The notes under the pieces are model-generated. The model was not told where the DNA came from. It saw only the letters and a program-made list of their open reading frames with translations, and searched no databases. The translations under genes and the position numbers were made by a program. Below, piece by piece: positions 18,520 to 27,824 of a stretch of DNA of 64,000 nucleotides (positions within the stretch are counted from its first letter, which is position 1; each line of letters starts with the position of its first letter). The DNA is from Enteractinococcus coprophilus (lineage in GTDB: Bacteria > Actinomycetota > Actinomycetes > Actinomycetales > Micrococcaceae), in contig NZ_VFOU01000003.1 of NCBI RefSeq assembly GCF_006716305.1, positions 496,001-560,000 of the forward strand. The letters are read 5' to 3'.

Positions 18520-18777
18520 ATGAGTCCTCATAAAATTGCCCTACCTGGATTTCGGAAGCAGTCCGATGATCCAAAACAACCTTCACAACTCGGTATGTTC
18601 ATGGTGTCCATGGAGCTTTTAGTAGCCGCGATGCTGCTGGCAATCGGTGTCCACTTCCTCATAGTGGCAACAGAACCAGATGCAGTCGGCTGGGGTGCGA
18701 TAGCGCTGGTTGCTTTGATTATGGTCGATGTCGTACGTCGACTGATTAACATCGCCACCGGAAAAGCCCCAGACTAA
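18520..18777 (+). CDS. Small two-TM membrane protein, copy 2 of a tandem pair
   Basis: The 85-residue protein aligns along its length with the gene 110 bp upstream: a polar lead rich in Pro/Gln, helix 1 (about 29-47), a short PDAV-containing loop shared with copy 1 (EPDAVGW against QPDAVSY), helix 2 (about 55-70) and the tail RRLINIATGKAPD. A full GAAAGGAGG SD lies before the ATG. The pair clearly arose by duplication. It ends before a strong hairpin terminator. Function unknown. Confidence 0.78.
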   Translation: MSPHKIALPGFRKQSDDPKQPSQLGMFMVSMELLVAAMLLAIGVHFLIVATEPDAVGWGAIALVALIMVDVVRRLINIATGKAPD

Positions 18778-18802
18778 CCAGCGAACATTCCATCATCAAT
18801 CA

Positions 18803-18838
18803 TTCGTCTCCCGTACTGTACAAGTATCGGGAGACGAA
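18803..18838 (+). terminator. Hairpin terminator after the tandem small membrane genes
   Basis: Perfect 11-base arms TTCGTCTCCCG (18803-18813) and CGGGAGACGAA (18828-18838) flank a 14-base loop whose ends (TAC/GTA) can pair further. It lies 26 bp after the 18777 stop and lacks a U-run, as is common in actinobacteria. Confidence 0.65.
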
Positions 18839-19130
18839 CTCTGTGGCCAGCTTTAGGGTACTGATTGGCCCGCGAGCCCACAGTAGCGTCAGGCGAGTCC
18901 GGTCGGAGTAACGCAAGCCCGTGAAGTGACCCCTACGACTTCAATCACTGAATGAGTTGAGCATTCTGAGACTTAGGTCACCGCAATAGCGAACATTTTG
19001 CCCGATACCACCCGAAATAGTTTGCACAACTTGCGCCCCTTGGGGATTATGTGGTCTATGTCCCAACTCACACTCTAGATTGATCTCTTCTTCATAGCCG
19101 TCACTCTGGCTCAACCATGTAAGGACTCCT
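18839..19130. other. Leader region before nhaC, no gene seen
   Basis: Together with the terminator region this makes a 353-bp gap. I see no ORF with an SD, no tRNA and no riboswitch I can name. It must hold the nhaC promoter. A GC stretch CCCCTTGGGG near 19040 could fold a short hairpin. AAGGA precedes the nhaC ATG. Confidence 0.4.
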
Positions 19131-20540
19131 ATGCAGGTTCGTAAACTCCCCTCTGTGCCCATTGCGCTACTGCCGATCGCTGTGCTGGTGATCATGGCGC
19201 TAGTATCCATCACCGTCTGGGATATCGGTATGCACATTCCGTTGATGAGCGCCGTTGCAGTGGCCGTCATCGTTGGCAGATTTCTGGGTTATACGTGGCA
19301 AGACCTCGAACACTCACTCGTCCAAGGGGTCAGCCGTGCCCTACCGGCCGTATTTATTTTGTTCCTGATCGGCACGATCATCGGCACCTGGATCGAAGGC
19401 GGGCTGATCCCGACCATCATCTATTCCGGACTGACCGCCATCTCCCCCGCCGTGTTCCTGCCGCTGGCCTGCCTGGTGCCAGCCGTGGTATCACTGGTGT
19501 TAGGCACCTCATTGACGACGATTGCCACCGTGGGAATTGCCTTCATGGCCATCGGCGAGGGCATGGGATTCCCACCCGCACTCGTAGCTGGTGCAGTCAT
19601 CTCGGGGGCATTTTTTGGCGACAAACTCTCACCACTGTCTGACACCACCAACCTGGCCGCAGCCATGGGCGGGGTCAAACTGTTTGACCACATCCGCCAC
19701 ATGCTCTGGGACACCATCCCAGCACTGGCCATCAGCGCGATCCTCTACGCCTTTATCGGCAGCTCGATCTCTGGCAACTCCGGTACCGACACAAGCCAGC
19801 TCGAACAACTCCTGTCCGGCCTCGACTCCCAGTTCGTCATTCACCCGCTGCTGTTGCTCGTTCCCATCGCGGCCATCGGTTTGATGCTGCTGCGCGTACC
19901 AGCCATCCTGACCTTGCTGATGATCTCCCTGCTGGGTGCTGCCACCGCTTTCGCGGTCCAGGGCAGCACCATCACTGACATCATGCAGTCGATGAGCGCC
20001 GGCTTTGTATCAGAAACCGGTGTTGAGTTCCTTGACGGTTTACTGTCCCGTGGTGGCATCGAATCGATGCTGGCCACCATCGCCCTGGTCATCATTGCCA
20101 CAGCGCTCGGCGGCATTTTGGAAGAAACCGGCGCGTTCAAAGTCCTGGTCGGCTCCATGATCAGCCGCATCAAACGCCCAAGCTCCATGGTCGCAGGCTC
20201 CCTGGGCGCAGGCTTCACAGTGGCGTTTGCCTCCGGTGAGCAATACGTTTCCATCCTGCTACCAGCCCGCGCATTCGTGGAACCGTATCAGAAGATGGGT
20301 CTGGACCCGGTCAACCTGACCCGTGCCGCAGAGGCCGTCGGCACCGTGGGCATCAACCTCGTGCCGTGGTCGGTGCCAGCGGTCTTTGCCGCAGGCGTGT
20401 TCGGACTCGCGCCAGCCGAGTTCATCCCGTTTATCTTCTTCGCAATCCTGGTCCCGCTGATCAACCTGATTTATGCCTACACCGGATTCACCATCAAACG
20501 CACCGCACCGGTCGAAGACAAAACCTTCGTCAACGCCTAA
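19131..20540 (+). CDS. nhaC: NhaC-family Na+/H+ antiporter
   Basis: The 469-residue ion-transporter-superfamily carrier has about 11-12 helices. The NhaC signature region reads AVISGAFFGDKLSPLSDTTN, with the charged and polar residues thought to bind Na+, and the second half contains GEQYVSILLPARAF. The family exchanges internal Na+ for H+ and helps with salt and alkaline pH; some members are malate-Na+/lactate exchangers, so the substrate is not certain. It is followed after 34 bp by the hisC-type gene, likely co-transcribed. Confidence 0.93.
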   Translation: MQVRKLPSVPIALLPIAVLVIMALVSITVWDIGMHIPLMSAVAVAVIVGRFLGYTWQDLEHSLVQGVSRALPAVFILFLIGTIIGTWIEGGLIPTIIYSGLTAISPAVFLPLACLVPAVVSLVLGTSLTTIATVGIAFMAIGEGMGFPPALVAGAVISGAFFGDKLSPLSDTTNLAAAMGGVKLFDHIRHMLWDTIPALAISAILYAFIGSSISGNSGTDTSQLEQLLSGLDSQFVIHPLLLLVPIAAIGLMLLRVPAILTLLMISLLGAATAFAVQGSTITDIMQSMSAGFVSETGVEFLDGLLSRGGIESMLATIALVIIATALGGILEETGAFKVLVGSMISRIKRPSSMVAGSLGAGFTVAFASGEQYVSILLPARAFVEPYQKMGLDPVNLTRAAEAVGTVGINLVPWSVPAVFAAGVFGLAPAEFIPFIFFAILVPLINLIYAYTGFTIKRTAPVEDKTFVNA

Positions 20541-20574
20541 GCCAAAGCACAATTCTCACAAGGAATTTACCTCC

Positions 20575-21699
20575 ATGACCCAACACACCGTTGCCGCACT
20601 TTTTCGTCGAGCCTTGGACACCGTCCCGACCTACCAGCCTGGTAAACAGCCGGCAGTTGTACCAGGACTGACGCCGTATAAACTCTCATCCAACGAGCTG
20701 CACCTGCCGCCGCTGCCCGAAATACTCGAGACGATGGCCGATGTTCCGAACCCTGCCGGATATCCCGACCCCACCGCGAGCGCTTTGATCGCCGGCCTCT
20801 CGGAGTACTTGGATGTCCCCACTGGTCACATCACAGTGGGAGGGGGTGCCTCCGAGATTATCTCAGCACTGGCTCGGGTGACGACGGAAACCGGGACCGA
20901 AACTGTCTACCCGTGGCCGAGCTTTGAGCTCTACCCGCAGACTGCGGCACTCAACGGCGGCACACTGAAACCGGTAGCGCTCACGGCAGCGCACGAACAC
21001 GATTTGACCGCCATGGCGGATGCAATCACCGAACAGACTCGCATGGTTCTGCTGTGCTCACCAAATAACCCAACCGGCACGAGCATCAAACAGGACAACT
21101 TCGAAGCGTTTATGGAGCGCGTCCCGTCGGACGTGCTCGTGGTGATCGATGAGGCGTATTGGGAGTTCTGCACGGATCCAGACGCGCTCGACGGTCTGGC
21201 TGCTGCGAAAGCTTATGACAACGTCGTGCTGGTACGAACGTTTTCTAAAGCCCACGGCCTGGCTGGCTTTCGCGTCGGCTACGCGGTGGCGCAGCCTCAT
21301 GTCATCACAGCGTTGCGCAAAGCGATCCTGACTTTCAGCGTTGCGCAGTTGAGCCAGAACGTTGCCCTGGCATCGCTGCACCAAGTCGACGTCATTCAGG
21401 CTCGCGCCAGGTCTGTTGCCGCAGCACGGGATGAGTTCGTCACGGCGCTCCGCTCCCAAGGTTGGGAAGTTCCAGATGCTCATGCGAACTTCGTGTGGCT
21501 ACCACTCGGGGATCTCGCGGAACGGTTTGAGGATGCGTGTATTGCACAAGCCATCGCAGTTCGGAAGCTCACCGACGGCGTACGTATCAGCATCGGGGCA
21601 CCCGAGGCGATGCAGCGCGTGGTGGATATCGCCGGGAAGTTCCGAGACGACAATGACCCTTCCTCTAGGACCAAAACTCCGGCCATCCAACCCTACTGA
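20575..21699 (+). CDS. hisC: Histidinol-phosphate / aromatic aminotransferase, class I PLP enzyme
   Basis: The 374-residue fold-type I aminotransferase has CSPNNPTG at 161-168, D192 in VVIDEAY, the Schiff-base lysine K225 in TFSKAHGLAG, and R233 in FRVGY. These are the HisC/Pat signatures. In actinobacteria one such enzyme may serve histidine synthesis, another phenylalanine/tyrosine, and the sequence alone does not separate them. The frame begins at 20473, but ATG 20575 has AAGGA upstream and gives the family length. No other his gene is nearby, which favours the aromatic (Pat-like) role slightly. Confidence 0.88.
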   Translation: MTQHTVAALFRRALDTVPTYQPGKQPAVVPGLTPYKLSSNELHLPPLPEILETMADVPNPAGYPDPTASALIAGLSEYLDVPTGHITVGGGASEIISALARVTTETGTETVYPWPSFELYPQTAALNGGTLKPVALTAAHEHDLTAMADAITEQTRMVLLCSPNNPTGTSIKQDNFEAFMERVPSDVLVVIDEAYWEFCTDPDALDGLAAAKAYDNVVLVRTFSKAHGLAGFRVGYAVAQPHVITALRKAILTFSVAQLSQNVALASLHQVDVIQARARSVAAARDEFVTALRSQGWEVPDAHANFVWLPLGDLAERFEDACIAQAIAVRKLTDGVRISIGAPEAMQRVVDIAGKFRDDNDPSSRTKTPAIQPY

Positions 21700-21947
21700 G
21701 ATAAAGCATCAAAACGTCCGAAGCACCGTAGTTCGCAGGAGGAGACCGGCGGAGAGTACAGCTTGATATACGGCGAAGCGGGATCCGGCTACAGGGGTGC
21801 TTCACAATATGTCTGCCAATGGACGGACCGGGCCAGACCTGCGGCCAAAGAGCCTCATACATACAGCGTTGTTTCTCGTAGCATCAGACACTCATATGGG
21901 TGGCCCCGAGACTAGAAGAGAAGTACTACCGCCCCAGTATGTTCAGC

Positions 21948-23420
21948 TCATGATGCATCTGAGACTTCTGGTGAGTTGGTTTCCGAGCTGATGGGTGCTG
22001 CGATATCTTCAAGAGATTTCTTCTCAGCATCGACACTCAGGAAGATTGCGATAACACCCGCGATGAGCATCAGCACTGCCCCAATTGAAAATGCGATGGC
22101 GGTATCGAATGGTTCCCCGGTCTCGACCATATTGGCAAAAACCAGTGGGCCGGAGATACCGCCGGCGGCCGTACCGATCGCGTAGAAGAACGCGATAGCC
22201 ATCGCCCGAGTTTCCATTGGGAAGACTTCTGAGACCGTCAGATATGCGGAGCTAGCTCCCGCGGAAGCGAAGAAGAGTGTGGCACACCAGCAGGCGGTTA
22301 GTGTCACCGCCGTCAGCAGTCCGGCGTTGAAAACCCATGCGGTGATGAGCAGGAACGACCCGGATAAGATGTACGTTCCAGAAATCATTGGGCGACGTCC
22401 CCAGGTATCAAAGAACCTAGATAGTAGCAGTGGCCCAAGGAAGTTGAAGACGGCGAGGACTGCGTAGTAATACCCGGTGCTGCCCGAGGGCACATCGTAG
22501 AACGTGGCCAGGATGGTAGCGAAGCCGAAGGTGATGGCGTTATAGATGAAGGCTTGGCCGATGAACATTGAAAAGCCCAGCACGGCCCTTTTCGGATAGC
22601 GACCAAATAGGGTTTTGGCAATCAGACCAAAGCCGATGGCTGGTCGTTGATGAATCGTAATGGTCTCGGTAACCTCTGGCAGTTCCTTACTGGTTTGTTT
22701 TTGTACCTTTGTTTCGATCTCCCGGACGATTTTTTCGGCTTCATCTTCCCGTCCGTGGATGAAGAGCCAGCGAGGGCTTTCCGGAACGGTTCGCCGTACC
22801 AACAGAATGACCAGGCCGAAGACGAGACCAAGGAAGAAGGTCAGACGCCAGCCAATATCTCTTGGAAACAGGCTCTCATCCAGAGCAATGATTGACAGCA
22901 GTGCCCCACCGGCCGCTCCGACCCAAAAAGTCCCGTTAATGATGATGTTAATCCGGCCTCGGTAATTGGCCGGGATGAGCTCATCAATTGCAGAGTTGAT
23001 GGCCGCGTATTCGCCGCCAATACCCGCCCCCGTCAAGAAGCGGAGGATAAAGAACATCCATGCTTCAGTGGTCAAACCGGTCAATGCAGTAGCCGTCAAG
23101 TAGAGCACCAGGGTGATGATGAAAAGTCTCTTGCGGCCCCATCGATCCGTAAGGTGCCCAAAGAAGAGTGCTCCCAGGCAGGCGCCTAAAACGTAGAGCG
23201 CTGCAGCAGTGCCAGCGACCTGCACGTCCGTAATGCTGATGCCACTTCCGGGTTCTGATAACCGTGCGGTGATGTTTCCGACGATGGTGACTTCCAGACC
23301 GTCTAAAATCCAGACGGTACCGAGACCGATAAGCACTCGGATATGCCACTTTGACCAGGGTAGGCGATCCAAACGCGCAGGAATATCGGTTTCAATCGTC
23401 TTGTATTGTGTGCGAGTCAC
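21948..23420 (-). CDS. MFS transporter, sugar/organic-acid porter type
   Basis: The 12-helix carrier of 490 residues has motif A GHLTDRWGRKR between TM2 and TM3, RFLTGAGIGGEYAAINS (typical of organic acid and sugar:H+ symporters), the PESPRWLF motif at the TM6 end and the second motif A copy DTWGRRP. The GTG at 23420 is chosen because GAGGAG lies 5 bases before it; the frame extends to 23453 without an SD. A central loop of about 65 residues is cytoplasmic. Substrate unknown. It is isolated by about 250 bp on each side. Confidence 0.9.
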   Translation of the reverse strand: MTRTQYKTIETDIPARLDRLPWSKWHIRVLIGLGTVWILDGLEVTIVGNITARLSEPGSGISITDVQVAGTAAALYVLGACLGALFFGHLTDRWGRKRLFIITLVLYLTATALTGLTTEAWMFFILRFLTGAGIGGEYAAINSAIDELIPANYRGRINIIINGTFWVGAAGGALLSIIALDESLFPRDIGWRLTFFLGLVFGLVILLVRRTVPESPRWLFIHGREDEAEKIVREIETKVQKQTSKELPEVTETITIHQRPAIGFGLIAKTLFGRYPKRAVLGFSMFIGQAFIYNAITFGFATILATFYDVPSGSTGYYYAVLAVFNFLGPLLLSRFFDTWGRRPMISGTYILSGSFLLITAWVFNAGLLTAVTLTACWCATLFFASAGASSAYLTVSEVFPMETRAMAIAFFYAIGTAAGGISGPLVFANMVETGEPFDTAIAFSIGAVLMLIAGVIAIFLSVDAEKKSLEDIAAPISSETNSPEVSDAS

Positions 23421-23719
23421 AGCCACTCCTCGATATACCTCGGGACGGTTCATGCCGCATGGAGTTAGATACGTTGAGCCTAAATCAGCGAAAATAGATA
23501 AAACATAGCCTGGGCGGCGGCCGGTGCCAATCGGCTACTCAAGCCAACACCTAACCCAATATTCGGCTACACACATCTCCGAGCGGTTCAAGCGCTACTT
23601 GTTGAACATCAGCCACATATCGACGACACCGAAATACGACCCGCTATGAATCGAAGCACATGAGTTGTGCAATTCTCCCCAGCGTCGGTCCGCCACTTCA
23701 ACGAAACGGGGCGCGGCTT

Positions 23720-24220
23720 CTATGCCGTCTTAGTTTGTGTGACAAAAGGACCTGCGGACTGGCGTGACTCCAACCAACGCTCAACCGCATGAACGCTATA
23801 TAATGGCCCTTGCGCTGTTCGGATTACAGCACGCGGAAAGTTTTTCTTCTCAGCAAGCTGGCGAACACGCTGGCGCGAGACTCCGGCCATTTTTGCGATT
23901 TCGGCATACCCAACAACCTGTGGGTAGACCGGTTCGTGAAGCTCATCTTGGAATGCTTGTTCACTCTGAATAGTTATCGTTGTAACGGATGCGTCTATTT
24001 CGTGCGATTGTAATGTACCCTCAACCGCTATGCGAGCTTCTTCGAGAGCCTCCGTCCAACTCTCTGCGTCGATGGTAAGCGCGACCGTCCCTGCATTGAG
24101 GTCTTGAGTAACGCTCAGGACGGCTGCAAGATGTTCAAGTTCTGCGCCGATATCGAAAACCGCATCTTCAGCGAAAGATGCACTGGCATTGAATCCGACG
24201 TTTACGTGCCACGTATTCAT
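23720..24220 (-). CDS. HicB-like/HTH regulator, second gene of a two-gene module
   Basis: The 166-residue protein has an N-terminal alpha/beta domain (residues 1-90) that includes TVALTIDAESWTEALEEAR, reminiscent of the HicB fold. It is followed by an excisionase/MerR-type helix-turn-helix (about 103-152: GYAEIAKMAGVSRQRVRQLA, then LYSVHAVERWLESR). It follows the HicA-like gene by 70 bp on the same strand, with GGAGAGGAG before the ATG. Likely role: DNA-binding partner that represses its own promoter through the two palindromes at 24506-24554 (inference). Similar pairs are, to my memory, common in actinobacteria and their phages, without a described function. Confidence 0.82.
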   Translation of the reverse strand: MNTWHVNVGFNASASFAEDAVFDIGAELEHLAAVLSVTQDLNAGTVALTIDAESWTEALEEARIAVEGTLQSHEIDASVTTITIQSEQAFQDELHEPVYPQVVGYAEIAKMAGVSRQRVRQLAEKKNFPRAVIRTAQGPLYSVHAVERWLESRQSAGPFVTQTKTA

Positions 24221-24290
24221 GATGAAAGCTCCTCTCCCCGACGAATCTCTGGTATTAGCTGCACCCCTTTACCTGCACCTAAGATTCACG

Positions 24291-24488
24291 TCATTTGAGA
24301 TTGAATCCAGACCGCTTCAGCTGTGCAAGCATATTTTCCCATGATCGAGCGCCTCTTGCCGTGCCGTGTATCGCTACCATCGGCTTCGACTTATCTGGCG
24401 GAACGGCCATCCACCCTTTCTTGGATTCTTTAATAACCCACCCCTGGGCCTGTAGCTCCTGGAAAAGGACTTTTAGTTTCTTATCCAT
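24291..24488 (-). CDS. HicA-like small dsRBD-fold protein lacking the catalytic histidine
   Basis: The 65-residue protein shows the HicA pattern of helix, three strands and helix. LFQELQAQGWVIKESKKG precedes WMAVPPD, then a V-A-I strand and a final LAQLKRSGF helix. HicA mRNA interferases carry a His in the turn (G-S-H-H type); here that position reads KKGW, so RNase activity is doubtful. ATG 24488 is preferred to GTG 24500; neither has a clear SD, fitting a very short leader. It is the first gene of the pair with the HTH protein. Confidence 0.72.
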   Translation of the reverse strand: MDKKLKVLFQELQAQGWVIKESKKGWMAVPPDKSKPMVAIHGTARGARSWENMLAQLKRSGFNLK

Positions 24489-24505
24489 GGGCTTCGACAC
24501 CCGGG

Positions 24506-24554
24506 CTTGTCATCGACAAGAGTAGCGCCCAAACCAAGGTCTTGTCAACGACAA
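24506..24554 (-). promoter_or_regulatory. Promoter overlapped by two TTGTC-N3-GACAA palindromes
   Basis: The palindrome CTTGTCATCGACAAG occupies 24506-24520, and the second copy, TTGTCAACGACAA, is at 24542-24554; centres are 35 bp apart. On the minus strand a consensus -35 TTGACA (24543-24548) lies inside the second site. An 18-bp spacer leads to TACTCT (24519-24524), touching the first site. Binding at both sites would block polymerase, so this looks like an autorepressed promoter for the HicA-like/HTH pair. Confidence 0.7.
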
Positions 24555-24786
24555 TCACCTCATGCCAGCCCCGCTTACTCATCGATCACCGCCTGATTTG
24601 CAATTTCGCCCGCTTGTGAAGAGCTTTTCTAGGGTCAATTGCACCAGAAATCAGCTGACTCGAGTGTGGATCAGCCAAGACTGTGGATAAGTCAACAAGA
24701 AAGCCTCATCGCAACCGCGTACTGGGTCAGCGGTCACACAATTAAACGCCACGAGAAATGACGGTTTTGAAGTCGTTCGAGCAGAT

Positions 24787-26247
24787 TCAGTAACGCTGGT
24801 CTGCAATCACAGCATGCGCGGCCCATGCGCCAGGCATCCCGTGGACACCTGCGCCGGGCGGGGTGGCCGCCGAGCAAATATACAAACCATCCACGCCCAT
24901 CCGATATGGCTCCAGCGTTAGACCCCCGCGCAGCAACGATTGCAGCCCAGTCATCGCGCCACCAGCAATATCGCCGCCGACCAGATTGGGGTTCCACTCT
25001 TCAAGCGCGGCAGGATCCCAGACTTTCTTGGCGCGTATTTTACTTCCAAAGCCCGGTGCGTACCGTTCAATCTGCGCTTGGATTACATCGGCCACGTAGT
25101 CTCGATCTTTGGTAGCCGGTTTATAGCCGTGCGGTACATGCGTGTAGGTCCACAAAATGTGACTGCCTTCTGGCGCCCTGGACGGGTCGGCAACCTGCGG
25201 TTGAACCACCATCACAAACGGACGATCCGGAATCCGCCCGGCATTCACCTGGGCCTCGGCTAGTCGGATCTCAGCAGCCCGTCCGCCCACATGCACGGTC
25301 GTGGCATGACTAACCCGGCTATCCGCCCACGGCACCGGGCCATCCAGCTGCCAGTCGACCTTGTATACGCCCGGGCCATAGCGCCATCGCTGAAAACGCT
25401 GCACCGTATGTTCCGGGAGCTCCCGCAATTGCTTGCCACGCATAACTAATGCCTGAGACGGAGTAATGTCCAGGACGGTGGCACGGGCCGGTGGCAGCGC
25501 ATCGAGATCAGTGACCTCATGGTTGGTGAAAACCTCACCATCATACTCGCGGATCACTTCAGTCAGAGCGTTGACTAATGCTCCAGTACCACCCTTGATG
25601 ACCGGCCACCCGCGAGTCATCCCAAGTGCAGAGAACAACACCCCAAAGGTCGAAGTAAACGGATGCCCTAGAGGAGTATTGGCATGCGCTGCAGAACCGG
25701 TAAATAACGCGCGAGCAGCCTCTTCACGAAATGCCGTCCGCACAAACCATGACGAGGGGGCTGAACCCAACATGCCAAACTGGGCCATTTTTACCGGCCG
25801 GTTCGGAAAGCGCAGCAATGGCCGCATGATCTGTTCGAGGTAATCGTCAATGGAGTTGACCACTCCCCTATGGATCAACCGCCATGCTGTGGAATCGATG
25901 CCCAGTGACCGGGCAGTCTTACGAATATCGCGTTGCAGGATCGCTGCTGGACCATCCTCAAACGGATGTGCCATCGGGTACTCGGAGTGCAACCATTCCA
26001 GCCCGCGCTCTTCTAGACCTAAATGACGGAATACTGGGGAAGCTACACCGAAGGGGTGGGCAGCGGCGCCCATGTCCACGATCGACCCGTCACCGAATAC
26101 ATCAGCTGAAGCAGCAGCCCCACCGACGGCGTCGTTGCGTTCATACACTCGCACATGCCACCCAGCGCGGGCCAGCATCGCAGCCGCGGTAAGTCCGTTC
26201 GGGCCCGAGCCCACAATATTGGCGTGTGGTCTCGCCGTGACTGACAT
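24787..26247 (-). CDS. Phytoene-desaturase-like FAD-dependent oxidoreductase
   Basis: The 486-residue flavoprotein has an N-terminal Rossmann FAD site (GSGPNG at 13-18, ending RVYERNDAVGGAA) and a C-terminal family motif GVHGMPGAWAA. It belongs to the CrtI/PYROXD2-like amine-oxidase-related group that desaturates or oxidises isoprenoid and other substrates. No crtB, crtE or lycopene cyclase gene is adjacent, so a carotenoid role is not supported here. ATG 26247 has CGGAG upstream; the frame runs to 26319. The substrate is open. Confidence 0.85.
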   Translation of the reverse strand: MSVTARPHANIVGSGPNGLTAAAMLARAGWHVRVYERNDAVGGAAASADVFGDGSIVDMGAAAHPFGVASPVFRHLGLEERGLEWLHSEYPMAHPFEDGPAAILQRDIRKTARSLGIDSTAWRLIHRGVVNSIDDYLEQIMRPLLRFPNRPVKMAQFGMLGSAPSSWFVRTAFREEAARALFTGSAAHANTPLGHPFTSTFGVLFSALGMTRGWPVIKGGTGALVNALTEVIREYDGEVFTNHEVTDLDALPPARATVLDITPSQALVMRGKQLRELPEHTVQRFQRWRYGPGVYKVDWQLDGPVPWADSRVSHATTVHVGGRAAEIRLAEAQVNAGRIPDRPFVMVVQPQVADPSRAPEGSHILWTYTHVPHGYKPATKDRDYVADVIQAQIERYAPGFGSKIRAKKVWDPAALEEWNPNLVGGDIAGGAMTGLQSLLRGGLTLEPYRMGVDGLYICSAATPPGAGVHGMPGAWAAHAVIADQRY

Positions 26248-26467
26248 GGTAATTCTCCGCTTGGTACCGGTGCCGATGAGCTGCGTTTTGCTGGTACTAA
26301 TGTACCCTAACGCCAGCATATTACGCAGCCGAACCTAGTCGATAGGATCGCACGTCAGTACAATGAAGCCGAGTCGCTCACAGCGTGCCCCTGGCTACGG
26401 AATTGAGCGAGAACATGCTTCGTGACGCGAGCGTCCAGCTCGACGCAGCGCAGACCAAGGAGACATC

Positions 26468-27790
26468 ATGCAACACGGTACGAGTGCCTTTGAGCGCGCA
26501 GTTCAACAAGCCAAAGATGACCCGCTCGATGCATTTACCGCGGTCGTGGACCCCACAAGCTCGCAAGCCCAGCATGCTTCTGGCCCGCTTGCCGGCATTC
26601 CGTACGCCGTCAAAGACAATATCGATACGGCGGACCTGCCGACCAGTGCCAACACTCCGGCACTCGTCGGATCACGCCGTGAACATGACCATGCGGTCGT
26701 GACCCGCCTGCACGATGCTGGAGCGCTACTGGTGGGCAAAACCAATCTGCACGAACTGGCATTCGGCATTACCACCGGTGCGGCGGCACACCCCGCAACC
26801 CGAAACCCTTTCGATCCGGCACGCAGTCCGGGAGGGTCCTCCGGCGGTTCCGGCGCAGCAGTGGGATCGGGGATGGTGCCCTTCGCGCTTGCCACTGATA
26901 CCGGCGGCTCGGTCTCTATCCCGGCTGCCTGGTGTGGTGTCTATGGTTACCGTCCCTCGATCGGTCGCTGGCCGAGTGATGGCCGCGCAGCACCGCTGTC
27001 CAAGAGTCGGGACGCCATCGGAACTATCGCCGAATCATTAGACCTTGTGCAACGGGTAGATGCAGTCGTCCGCGACCACCACACGCAAACCACACCGCCC
27101 ACCAGATTCCGTGTCGGCGTGCCGCGCAAAGATTCCACATATCTGAATCCACTCGCCGACGATGTGCAACAACGCTGGGATCATATGCTCCAGACACTGG
27201 AACAGACCGACACCATCGAACTCGTAGAAGTCGAAACCGACAAGCTTCATGAGCTCGACGCAGCATGTGGCATCAGCATCGTACTGTATGAAACCGCCAG
27301 GGACCTCAGCGCTTACCTCGCGGCTCTTCCAGACCCGCTAACCTTCGAACAAGTAAGAGACCAAGCCGGAGCAGATGATGTTCGCGAACTTCTGACCCTG
27401 GCGTGGAAACAACGCGAGCATCACGAGGCCTACCGTGAAGCTATGAACCTCCGAGAACAGTTACGCACCGAATGGGACCGGCTCTTCGCCGACTATGACA
27501 TCACCGGGTTGCTGCGCCCCACAACACCTATTAGCCCAACGCCAATCGGAGACGAAGTCCTCACCACCGCGTTTGGCCAAGAAGTACCCACCTTCGGCAC
27601 GGTCATTCGCAATACCGGTCCGGGCTCTCTCGCCGCTCAACCAGCCGTCACGATCCCCATTGGTGTGGGAACCGCCGGGCTACCAATCGGTGTCACCATT
27701 GACGGCGCTCGAGACCAAGACGACACACTATTTACTCTCGCCGCCGAGCTCGATAGCTATATCGGAGTGCGATCGCCGTTACTGCACTGA
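26468..27790 (+). CDS. Amidase-signature family hydrolase
   Basis: The 440-residue amidase shows the Ser-cisSer-Lys triad: K49 in PYAVKDNID, the cis-Ser in PGGSSGGSG (124-125) and nucleophile S148 in TDTGGSVSIP. Substrates range from simple amides to indoleacetamide and allophanate, and the sequence does not choose. Domain length is close to the family norm. CAAGGAGA precedes ATG 26468. It is not a GatA candidate by context, as no gatB or gatC is near. A DUF421 remnant lies just downstream. Confidence 0.9.
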   Translation: MQHGTSAFERAVQQAKDDPLDAFTAVVDPTSSQAQHASGPLAGIPYAVKDNIDTADLPTSANTPALVGSRREHDHAVVTRLHDAGALLVGKTNLHELAFGITTGAAAHPATRNPFDPARSPGGSSGGSGAAVGSGMVPFALATDTGGSVSIPAAWCGVYGYRPSIGRWPSDGRAAPLSKSRDAIGTIAESLDLVQRVDAVVRDHHTQTTPPTRFRVGVPRKDSTYLNPLADDVQQRWDHMLQTLEQTDTIELVEVETDKLHELDAACGISIVLYETARDLSAYLAALPDPLTFEQVRDQAGADDVRELLTLAWKQREHHEAYREAMNLREQLRTEWDRLFADYDITGLLRPTTPISPTPIGDEVLTTAFGQEVPTFGTVIRNTGPGSLAAQPAVTIPIGVGTAGLPIGVTIDGARDQDDTLFTLAAELDSYIGVRSPLLH

Positions 27791-27824
27791 CGCCGTCAAT
27801 ACGCTCGCGAGCCTAATACGAAGC

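Noticed and set aside
24787-26247. Carotenoid biosynthesis cluster
   Set aside because: Only one CrtI-like gene is present; neighbours are a regulator pair and an amidase.
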